From an uncultured Campylobacter sp. (GTDB lineage Bacteria; Campylobacterota; Campylobacteria; Campylobacterales; Campylobacteraceae): a stretch of DNA of 5,774 nt. A model generated the notes under the pieces. The model was not told where the DNA came from. It did not search any database and worked only from the letters and a program-made list of their open reading frames with translations. The DNA lies in NCBI RefSeq assembly GCF_937997465.1, contig NZ_CALKTQ010000064.1:1-5774 (forward strand), in the 5' to 3' direction. How positions within the stretch are numbered: position 1 is the stretch's first letter; every line of letters starts with the position of its first letter. This document shows positions 1 to 5,774 of the stretch, piece by piece. The position numbers and the translations under genes were made by a program.

Positions 1-127
1 AAGAAAATGCAGATAAATTATATAATATAAGCTAAATATCTTATGAATATAATCTATAAATTATAATTATTCAGCAATCATCAGTTAATCAAATAAAAAA
101 TCATTTCCCTCCTTTTTTAGAAAATTA
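1..127. other. AT-rich upstream non-coding region with near-direct repeat at 71-91
   Basis: GC is about 15% over 1-60 and 23% over 61-120. No open frame or RNA gene is visible. Further TATAAT strings at 21-26 and 48-53 lack the TGn extension and are expected by chance at this composition. TCAGCAATCA (71-80) is followed directly by TCAGTTAATCA (81-91), a possible paired binding site upstream of the promoter. Confidence 0.5.
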
Positions 128-136
128 TGGTATAAT
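128..136 (+). promoter_or_regulatory. Extended -10 promoter (TGGTATAAT)
   Basis: A perfect TATAAT at 131-136 is preceded by TG and one base, forming an extended -10. There is no TTGACA-like -35 box at the right spacing, only a T-rich tract (113-118). This is the usual form of housekeeping sigma promoters in Campylobacter. Transcription would start near 143, giving a leader of about 54 nt. Confidence 0.7.
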
Positions 137-183
137 TGGCGATAGTATTCTGTAAAATAGAACACTAAACATCAAGTAACTTT

Positions 184-190
184 AAAGGAG
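184..190 (+). promoter_or_regulatory. Ribosome binding site AAAGGAG
   Basis: A strong Shine-Dalgarno sequence ends six bases before the ATG at 197. This spacing fixes the start codon. The core sits inside a small odd-centred palindrome (AAGGA-G-TCCTT, 185-195). Confidence 0.85.
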
Positions 191-196
191 TCCTTA

Positions 197-3100
197 ATGG
201 CAGTAACACAAGCAGAGGTTGCGCAGCTTTATGTGGCGTTATTTAACAGAGCCCCAGAAGGCGCTGGATTCAAGGCATGGATTAATTTCGGCCACAACAA
301 AACACAGGCCGAGATAGCCCAATTAATGTTAGAATCCCCGGCAGCTATAGAGTACTATGGCGGCAGAATAGACCAAGACAAAGACTATATAGAGCTTATC
401 TATAAAAACATTCTTGGTAAAGATTACACAAAAGATCCTGATGGTATTAACGCATGGGTTAAGCACCTTCAGCTAGGTCATTCAAGAGGCGAAACTCTTG
501 TAAAATTATTTGAGGTAGCTCAGTCTGCAGAAGCAAAAGCGGCAGATCCGGTTGCAGCTAAAATTTTCGAAAACAAAACGGCTATTTCAGCTTATATGGC
601 TGAAAAAATCGCTAACATAGAAACAAGTGTTTCTGGAAGTTATGATTATAAACCGTTTCAGGAAATTATAAAAACTACGACTGATACCAATTTTGAAGAG
701 CAAAAAGCAAAAATAGATGCCCTTGCTGCTTCTACGGTTCATACTCTTACCACTGAACCAAATGATCTTACCGGTGGAGTTGGACAAGATATTTTTAACG
801 CGGTTGCAGATTCGTTTGTTGCTACAAACACTCTCAAACCTACCGATAAAATCGATGGCGGAACGGGTGAAAATACTTTAAATGTTACCGTAAAAGATAA
901 TTTTAATGGTATGACTACCGGTTTTATCAAAAATATCGATAACTTAAATTTGACAAGCACTGCTACAACTAAAAAAACCTTTAATGCACGAGATATTGAG
1001 GGTCTTAAGAAGGTAAGCTTAGATAGTGAAAATGGTATAAATTTCATAAATCCTCACAATTTAGTCGATTTAACCATTGAGAATCTAAAAAGCAGTACGG
1101 AGTCGTTTAAATTAAATTATAACACCGGAACTATCGCTGGCACAAATGATACGCAAAATTTAACATTAGATAATGTAAATTTGCATAAAAATGCTATAGA
1201 TAACGTGGTCGGCGTTGCAGGTACAGGTATAGATATCCCGAATATCGAAAATTTAAACATAACTACAAAAGGCGAGAAAAGTACTGTATTTATAAAATCA
1301 GGCGATAATACAAACCACTATAAAACAATATCTGTTAAAGGTACTACCGATGTTAAGCTTATGGTGGAAAGCGATCGCTTAGAAAAGGTCGATGCTTCTG
1401 CCTTTACTCACAATTTAGAGTATGAGTTTAACCCTAGTCAACACACTCCTATCGGTGCTACAAATGTTATAAAAGGCGGCAGCGGTAACGACACTATAAA
1501 GCTTGACTTTAAAGATGTAGACGCAACAAATAAAACAAATTTCGATATAGACGGCGGTGCTGGTAAAGATACGTTAAATATCGAAAGATTAAAAGCAAAA
1601 GAGAACAAATTTACCGTAAACAACATAGAAAAGGTAAATATACAAAAAGTAGACACCGGTACGGCAAATGATACTGCAAGCATAGATTTTGCTGGCTCAG
1701 ACGTAACAGCTCTTAACACTACAAAAACAAAGAGCAACCTAGTAGTTACAAACTCTACTATAAAAAGCGTTACGGTAGACAAGCCTGATCCAGAAAATAC
1801 CGATGTAGCATCTGGCCCTTACGGTAGAGTCGAGTTTAAAAACGGCTATTTGCAAGAGATCAATATAACAAACACAATCGATCCTCAAGACGTTAACGGC
1901 AATGCTATCATAAATGCTGTTACTCCTGGACTACGCAGTCAGGTTACCGCTTATGTAGCTGCTGACGAGAGCGAAAGAGTAACCGTAAACGTAGATAAAA
2001 ACGTATATGCTCAAAAGATCGGCGGAGCCGGCGCTACCGCTGCTTGGGTAGACTCAAACAAAATGCACGCAAACGAAGGTATAGGCATCATAGCTCCAAA
2101 AGCTAAAGACATAACCGTAAATTTTAACTCTATCGGTACATATGGCAATAGCGTAGCTAACATTACGGGTATGAGCCTTACAAACATAGCGGTTCACGAC
2201 CTATCTTCTACTATTCCGTTGCCTCCAAAAACCCTTGAGAAACTAACCGTAAATTCAAAGTCAAGCATTCTAAGTAACCTAGATGCTACTTTCTTTGAGA
2301 AGCTAAAGGCTTTCAACATTAATACCGATGACAACTTTGACGCTTACGGCACTAGAGAGTTTAACGATATCGAGCAGATCAACGCTAGAGGTCTTGCTTC
2401 AAATAATATCAAGACCGGTAATGTTTATTTTGTAGATAACGTGATCGGTAAAGGTAGTGGCGCGGGTGCAGGCACAGCTGACGCTACTCAGTCTATAGCT
2501 ATCACTGCCGAGCACCTAAATTCATTTAAGGCGAGCAAAGGTGTATTTACAAAAGGTTCTATTTCTGTAACCTTGAATGACATCGGCGGTAATGTCGAGA
2601 TGGTAAACGCCATAAACAACATAACTACTGCCGCAAACAACCCGACTACCGGCTCTACGATGAAGGGCTATTTTGATTCTACCCCTACGACTTGGAACTT
2701 CCAGTACGCAACAGCCGATAACTCTATCGTTACTGAGGGTACGTTTAGCGTGAATGGTAACAACATCAATAATCTTTTGATAGGTAATATAGCTGCGAGA
2801 GATATAGAGATCAATCCGGGTAATGCAAGAGGCAATGTTAGTATCGCAAGCGGCGGTGGACAGTATACTAGCTCATCTTCGTATACGAATTCGGTGGGTA
2901 AAGTCGGTAACGACAAAACCATAAACAACACGATAGATATGTCTCAAATGGCAGGCTCATATAACATAGGCGAGCTGTTTGGACAAAATGTTAATTTCAA
3001 AGGAGCTGTATTTACTAGGCCTACGTATTATAGCCCTGAAATAGACACCGGACTAGCTAGCGATAGATGGAATACCGGTCAAGGCTCGACTCCAAATGCA

Positions 3101-5620
3101 ATTAAAGTAAATTTCGGCGGAGCTAGAACCGGAACAAATCCTGGAGATAAGCAAGATGTCGTAAACCTTAACGTAAGCGGCGTCCAGACCGGTGAGAAAA
3201 CCGATGTTTATGTCAAATTTGATGACGGTACGGCTTCTCCTAACGACCTTAAAAAATTTGTCGCTAAGGGCGAAAACATAAACCTTATAGTAAATCCTAA
3301 GTTTAACACTGCGACTACTTCAAAACTAGAGACTATCGATCTAAGCGAAGTAAAAGCGGGATCTACTTCATGGGTAAACCTATCTACCGTTCCTTATAGC
3401 ACGGATACGACGAGCCATAGCGGATCTACTAATTCAGGTTATAGTAGCTGGCACAACAGTACCGCAAATCAAGGTTTCGGCAATGCAGGCAATTCAAACC
3501 TAAAAAATCCTCTTTCAGATAACTATGGTACTGCGCATGCGAATGACTTTAAGGCTACTTCAACATTACCTGATTTTGGTAATAGAGCCGGCCTTGCTAC
3601 TGACGATGTGCCTACTTTCAACGGTACCAAGTGGAGCCATAAAAATGTCGACGGAACAACTACAAACTTAACAAGACCGTCTACTGAACTAGTAAGAGAA
3701 AAGAGTGACCTAGGTGCAAATGCTCACGAGAAACTTAAAGAGATCAAGGGAACTCAAGGTAACGACGTAGTATTGCTAGCTAACGATATGGCTGCAAATA
3801 ACGGCACCGGCAAGCTAAACGTAGATCTAGGCGACGGAGACGATATCATCCACGTAGGTACTTTGGCTACAAATACCGAGATCATCATCGACGGTGGCAA
3901 AGGACGCGATCTATTTGACGTAAGTAGAGCTAAAACCGATGCTAGCGTAAGTAAAATCGTAACTATCAAAAATATTGAGGCTGGCGATAGAATCAAACTT
4001 GCCGACTGGTTTGCGCACGGCTACGATCCTAAAGACCCTACTGGCGATAGCAAAGATGCGGTTTATACAAATTCGCAGTTCCATAGTAGAAATGCCACGG
4101 ATATCAAGGTAAAATTCTATGACTATAACCACCCTGGAACTACAGGCGACAATAATCCTGCTACAAACGGTAGATATTTCCATACTGAGGTTGCTAATAA
4201 CAAACTAGCTACAGATGTGCATAATGTAACTCCTGTACACAACAAACCTGTAGATATCACCGGTAGTACCGTAAACGGACAACGCGATACGTCTACAGAT
4301 CCTGAAAGCAGTAAAGTAACCGGTTATGACTACTCTACAAACACTAAACCTACTATACTCCCTGGCGTAGAAAAGGGCGTAGTAGCTCAATCCGGTACAG
4401 ACGGTCATGCCGGCGGTGATAGATATGAGTATACTGCTAAATACGGCGACCTCGCATGGCAGACAGGTACCGCTACAAATAACAAAACTATCGTAGCAGG
4501 CGCTAACCAAAATATCTCCGTGGGCGGAAAAAATGCGGACGGTCAGTATGTTAATGAAACATTCCTAAACGGCGCTACAAAACCGTTTGTAGAGACTGGT
4601 TCTGCTCCTATTACGGCTGCCTTGTCTACTACTAAGAGTACTGGCGTAACGGTTCCTACTACCGGCTGGATATCCGGCACCCCTCCTACGCCTGCCCCTG
4701 ATCCACTTGAATATCCAGGCGCTACATCTTGGACTACTTGGACGGTTACTTCGGTAAACGGCTCAACTACGAACTACTATGCAGCAAATACCGTCCATGC
4801 AGCAGCTCCTGCGCAAGGTACAGGCAACTGGCGTTTAAATACTGACGGTAAATTCTATGAGACTGGAACAGCGCAAAACCAACATACTATCGTGAACGGC
4901 GTGCTATATTCTAACGAATACACCGATGCTCACGGTGTTCACGGTACTGCCGGCGCGGTTCTTGGCGGTACGCCTATCTCGGCCCACGGCAACGTAATCA
5001 TACAAGGCTCAGGCGTAGCGGGACAAATAGGACCTGCCGCAACGGCGCCTACTGCTACAAACCTAAGAAAAGCCGTCGTCATAGAGACGTCCAATACAAG
5101 CGATAAGTATATAAGCAATATCAGCAGTAGCGATAAGTCTATATACGATGCGCACAATATCGTAAAACTAACCGTAAACTCTAAACTTACCGATTTGAGT
5201 ACGGTTGCCGGCCTAGATACTCTAGTCCAAGCGGTAAATCACGCCATAGCTCACAATAGACTATGGAATGATACTACTCAAGTTAGAGACGACGGTCTTA
5301 GATTTAGCGCGACTTACTATAGCGATGCAGACGGCGCTACTACGTGGGGTCAAACTGTAAGCGGCTATGTAAGACACATCAACTGGGGTGGCGGCGATAA
5401 TGGATATTACGACGCTCACAACGATAGACTATATGCGTTCTCTTGGAAGGGCGATACATACCTAGTTTATGATAAAAAAGCTGTAGCTGCAGGCACTACC
5501 AATTCGATAGGTACTGAAGACACTATCGTAAGACTTGCCGGTGTAAACCTAGAAAACCTAAAATACACCGTTGATCCTGAAAAAGGTACTATCACTATCG
5601 ATAGTCTCGATCAGGCTTAA
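197..5620 (+). CDS. Surface-layer / RTX-type exoprotein, probable type I secretion substrate (1807 aa)
   Basis: Likely a self-assembling, calcium-dependent S-layer or large surface protein exported in one step by a type I (ABC/MFP/TolC-like) system. Seen: no hydrophobic signal peptide at the N-terminus (MAVTQAEVAQLYVALF) and no membrane segment; two DUF4214-like helical repeats (about residues 8-111); RTX-like motifs GGVGQD (193), DGGTGE (220), GGSGND (427), DGGAGKD (452), GTQGND (1185), LGDGDD (1211) and DGGKGRD (1232); a GDTYLVYD-containing C-terminal module; no cysteine anywhere; a composition rich in Thr, Asn, Gly, Asp and Lys. Known: C. fetus SapA and C. rectus Crs share a DUF4214-type N-terminus, lack of a cleaved leader and type I export. 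The start is ATG at 197, six bases after AAAGGAG; the next Met is residue 44. It looks monocistronic. It is longer than Crs as I recall it (about 1360 aa). GC content varies along the gene. An RTX adhesin rather than a true S-layer subunit is the main alternative. Confidence 0.88.
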   Translation: MAVTQAEVAQLYVALFNRAPEGAGFKAWINFGHNKTQAEIAQLMLESPAAIEYYGGRIDQDKDYIELIYKNILGKDYTKDPDGINAWVKHLQLGHSRGETLVKLFEVAQSAEAKAADPVAAKIFENKTAISAYMAEKIANIETSVSGSYDYKPFQEIIKTTTDTNFEEQKAKIDALAASTVHTLTTEPNDLTGGVGQDIFNAVADSFVATNTLKPTDKIDGGTGENTLNVTVKDNFNGMTTGFIKNIDNLNLTSTATTKKTFNARDIEGLKKVSLDSENGINFINPHNLVDLTIENLKSSTESFKLNYNTGTIAGTNDTQNLTLDNVNLHKNAIDNVVGVAGTGIDIPNIENLNITTKGEKSTVFIKSGDNTNHYKTISVKGTTDVKLMVESDRLEKVDASAFTHNLEYEFNPSQHTPIGATNVIKGGSGNDTIKLDFKDVDATNKTNFDIDGGAGKDTLNIERLKAKENKFTVNNIEKVNIQKVDTGTANDTASIDFAGSDVTALNTTKTKSNLVVTNSTIKSVTVDKPDPENTDVASGPYGRVEFKNGYLQEINITNTIDPQDVNGNAIINAVTPGLRSQVTAYVAADESERVTVNVDKNVYAQKIGGAGATAAWVDSNKMHANEGIGIIAPKAKDITVNFNSIGTYGNSVANITGMSLTNIAVHDLSSTIPLPPKTLEKLTVNSKSSILSNLDATFFEKLKAFNINTDDNFDAYGTREFNDIEQINARGLASNNIKTGNVYFVDNVIGKGSGAGAGTADATQSIAITAEHLNSFKASKGVFTKGSISVTLNDIGGNVEMVNAINNITTAANNPTTGSTMKGYFDSTPTTWNFQYATADNSIVTEGTFSVNGNNINNLLIGNIAARDIEINPGNARGNVSIASGGGQYTSSSSYTNSVGKVGNDKTINNTIDMSQMAGSYNIGELFGQNVNFKGAVFTRPTYYSPEIDTGLASDRWNTGQGSTPNAIKVNFGGARTGTNPGDKQDVVNLNVSGVQTGEKTDVYVKFDDGTASPNDLKKFVAKGENINLIVNPKFNTATTSKLETIDLSEVKAGSTSWVNLSTVPYSTDTTSHSGSTNSGYSSWHNSTANQGFGNAGNSNLKNPLSDNYGTAHANDFKATSTLPDFGNRAGLATDDVPTFNGTKWSHKNVDGTTTNLTRPSTELVREKSDLGANAHEKLKEIKGTQGNDVVLLANDMAANNGTGKLNVDLGDGDDIIHVGTLATNTEIIIDGGKGRDLFDVSRAKTDASVSKIVTIKNIEAGDRIKLADWFAHGYDPKDPTGDSKDAVYTNSQFHSRNATDIKVKFYDYNHPGTTGDNNPATNGRYFHTEVANNKLATDVHNVTPVHNKPVDITGSTVNGQRDTSTDPESSKVTGYDYSTNTKPTILPGVEKGVVAQSGTDGHAGGDRYEYTAKYGDLAWQTGTATNNKTIVAGANQNISVGGKNADGQYVNETFLNGATKPFVETGSAPITAALSTTKSTGVTVPTTGWISGTPPTPAPDPLEYPGATSWTTWTVTSVNGSTTNYYAANTVHAAAPAQGTGNWRLNTDGKFYETGTAQNQHTIVNGVLYSNEYTDAHGVHGTAGAVLGGTPISAHGNVIIQGSGVAGQIGPAATAPTATNLRKAVVIETSNTSDKYISNISSSDKSIYDAHNIVKLTVNSKLTDLSTVAGLDTLVQAVNHAIAHNRLWNDTTQVRDDGLRFSATYYSDADGATTWGQTVSGYVRHINWGGGDNGYYDAHNDRLYAFSWKGDTYLVYDKKAVAAGTTNSIGTEDTIVRLAGVNLENLKYTVDPEKGTITIDSLDQA
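218..529 (+). other. DUF4214-like N-terminal domain (two helical repeats), residues about 8-111
   Basis: Two related helical units are visible. The first runs from LYVALFNRAPEG through FKAW to IAQLMLESPAA (about residues 11-50). The second runs from LIYKNILGK through DPDGINAW to LVKLFEVAQS (about 67-110). Both share a hydrophobic helix, a short acidic-Gly turn (PEG / PDG) ending in AW, and a second amphipathic helix. This pattern is typical of DUF4214, which occurs at the N-terminus of Campylobacter S-layer proteins. In C. fetus the conserved N-terminal part of Sap proteins attaches the protein to lipopolysaccharide; a similar cell-surface anchoring role here is an inference. Confidence 0.75.
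770..886 (+). repeat. RTX-like block A, residues about 192-230
   Basis: Contains TGGVGQDIFNA, then a spacer with TLKPTDKI, then DGGTGENTLNV. A Gly-rich Asp turn followed about 25 residues later by a DGGxGxxTLN turn is a common unit in bacterial S-layer and RTX proteins. The motifs are close to the GGxGxD consensus but not perfect: Gln replaces Asn in the first, and Glu-Asn replaces Asn-Asp in the second. Calcium binding is inferred from the family. Confidence 0.65.
1472..1588 (+). repeat. RTX-like block B, residues about 426-464
   Basis: Contains KGGSGNDTIKLDF and, about 16 residues later, DIDGGAGKDTLNIE. Both are good matches to the calcium-binding nonapeptide GGxGxDxUx. The second is followed by VNNIEKVNI, and block A's DGGTGENTLN is likewise followed by IKNIDNLNL. 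So DGGxGxxTLN plus a later NI(E/D)xxN strand looks like a repeated structural unit of about 35 residues. Confidence 0.75.
3746..3931 (+). repeat. RTX-like block C, residues about 1184-1245
   Basis: Three motifs in series: KGTQGNDVVLLA (about 1184), LGDGDDIIHVG (about 1211) and IDGGKGRDLFDVS (about 1231), followed by IKNIEAGDRIKLADW. The ending with an aspartate-rich turn, then a strand and a DRIKL-type segment, resembles the last RTX roll of many type I secreted proteins. Yet more than 550 residues still follow here, so this block is internal rather than next to the C-terminus. Confidence 0.75.
4463..4501 (+). repeat. Degenerate protein repeat, copy 1 (residues 1423-1435)
   Basis: Encodes TGTATNNKTIVAG. 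Copy 2 at 4862-4900 encodes TGTAQNQHTIVNG, with 9 of 13 residues identical. Each follows an aromatic residue plus Gln or Glu (WQ / YE). The copies are 133 residues apart, which hints at an old duplication inside the Trp-rich module. Confidence 0.5.
4862..4900 (+). repeat. Degenerate protein repeat, copy 2 (residues 1556-1568)
   Basis: Encodes TGTAQNQHTIVNG and pairs with the copy at 4463-4501. The similarity is clear at the protein level, but the codons differ, so the duplication is not recent. Confidence 0.5.
5099..5143 (+). repeat. Short tandem duplication with 30-base period
   Basis: AGCGATAAGTATATA at 5099-5113 recurs as AGCGATAAGTCTATA at 5129-5143, 14 of 15 bases identical and exactly ten codons apart. 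It gives the peptide pattern SDKYI ... SDKSI (residues 1635-1649). This looks like a small in-frame local duplication. Confidence 0.6.
5294..5617 (+). other. C-terminal type I secretion-type module, residues about 1700-1807
   Basis: Aromatic-rich strands (INWGGGDNGYY, RLYAFSWKGDTYLVYD) are followed by GTEDTIVRLAGVNLENL and end in GTITIDSLDQA. A 'F-x-GDTYLVxD ... DTIVxLxGVxLxxL' arrangement at the extreme C-terminus is familiar from large RTX and S-layer proteins exported by type I systems, where an uncleaved C-terminal signal is recognised. Four of the 18 tryptophans are in or next to this module (1690, 1717, 1730, 1750). The secretion role is inferred from position and pattern. Confidence 0.6.
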
Positions 5621-5627
5621 TCTTCTC

Positions 5628-5655
5628 TCAGGCGGCTTATGCCGCCTGATTTTTT
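5628..5655 (+). terminator. Rho-independent terminator
   Basis: The nine-base stem TCAGGCGGC / GCCGCCTGA closes on the loop TTAT and is followed by six T (5650-5655). It begins seven bases after the stop codon. There is no A-run on the left side, so it acts on the + strand only. It separates this gene from anything downstream. Confidence 0.93.
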
Positions 5656-5774
5656 ATCTGACTTTATCTTCGTATTATTTTTAGTAGTTTTTTATTTTAT
5701 AGCCCTTAATCCGCCCAAACCCAACCACACCAAATTTGATTTTATTTTCATTCCATCCTTAGTCCGGTAAGACC
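5656..5774. other. Downstream intergenic sequence without recognisable gene
   Basis: T-rich sequence after the terminator. I see no convincing open frame, promoter or RNA gene on either strand. The only start-to-stop frame I noted is a 19-codon one on the minus strand (5751-5692), too short to support. Confidence 0.5.

Larger units (their letters stand above)
4214..5071 (+). other. Trp/Thr/Pro-rich unassigned module, residues about 1340-1625
   Basis: Unlike the rest of the protein, this segment has no RTX turn and no NIxxLNI-type ladder, and is rich in Thr, Asn, Gly, Trp and Tyr. It includes a proline-rich stretch (TPPTPAPDPLEYP, residues 1495-1507) and a related pair of 13-residue segments at 1423-1435 and 1556-1568. 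Five of the protein's 18 tryptophans fall here (1421, 1491, 1512, 1515, 1545). GC is high, about 49% over 4501-4860. I do not recognise a family. Its position between RTX block C and the secretion module would suit a surface-exposed, variable insert. Boundaries are approximate. Confidence 0.5.

Noticed and set aside
1..60. Additional TATAAT boxes at 21-26 and 48-53 as alternative promoters
   Set aside because: At about 15% GC such strings are expected by chance, and none has the TGn extension seen at 128-136.
148..162. Possible leader hairpin TTCTG / TAGAA
   Set aside because: It has only four pairs plus one wobble, so it is too weak to support a riboswitch or attenuator.
587..5157. Several minus-strand and overlapping open frames of 66-114 codons inside the large gene
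   Set aside because: They are antisense to a clearly coding frame, mostly hydrophobic or low-complexity by mirror coding of Thr/Asn-rich codons, and I saw no matching ribosome binding sites or recognisable domains.
197..5620. RTX toxin (cytolysin) rather than surface protein
   Set aside because: There is no hydrophobic pore-forming region or catalytic domain, the RTX repeats are few and scattered, and the N-terminus is DUF4214-like.
5628..5649. Inverted repeat as an insertion element end or recombination site
   Set aside because: The stem followed by a T-run directly after the stop codon is fully explained as a terminator.
5692..5751. 19-codon minus-strand frame beginning ATGAAAATAAAA
   Set aside because: It is too short, has no recognisable product and lies in T-rich intergenic DNA.

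Overview
The window holds one very large gene flanked by short, AT-rich non-coding DNA. The single open frame (197-5620, + strand, 1807 codons) reads as a surface-layer / RTX-type exoprotein. The N-terminus has no Sec signal peptide and carries two helical DUF4214-like repeats. The body is a Thr/Asn/Gly/Asp-rich beta-type protein without a single cysteine. Three separated blocks carry calcium-binding GGxGxD-type motifs, and the C-terminus looks like a type I secretion substrate. This architecture is the one known from Campylobacter S-layer proteins (SapA of C. fetus, Crs of C. rectus). The AT-rich leader and the TGnTATAAT promoter without a clear -35 box also fit an epsilonproteobacterium. The N-terminus feels closer to the C. 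rectus / showae / curvus group than to C. fetus, but that species-level guess is from memory and not proven here.

Layout: 1-130 is AT-rich upstream DNA (about 15% GC over 1-60) with a near-direct repeat at 71-91. An extended -10 promoter lies at 128-136, a leader of roughly 54 nt carries a good ribosome binding site at 184-190, and the gene starts at 197. The stop codon is followed 7 nt later by a strong intrinsic terminator (5628-5655). The remaining 119 nt show no gene. With its own promoter and terminator the gene is probably monocistronic; no type I secretion genes lie in the window.

Within the gene the layout is: DUF4214-like anchor region (about residues 8-111), RTX block A (192-230), a beta-ladder segment, RTX block B (426-464), a long segment of about 720 residues with no recognised motif, RTX block C (1184-1245), a Trp/Pro/Thr-rich region (about 1340-1625), and a C-terminal secretion-type module (about 1700-1807). 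Base composition changes strongly along the gene: about 47% GC over 241-360, 32% over 841-1320 and 49% over 4501-4860. This suggests a mosaic origin, as expected for surface antigens that recombine. I see no enzyme, toxin catalytic domain, CRISPR array, RNA gene or mobile element. The items most worth following are the mosaic composition, the unassigned Trp-rich module and the unclassified central segment.
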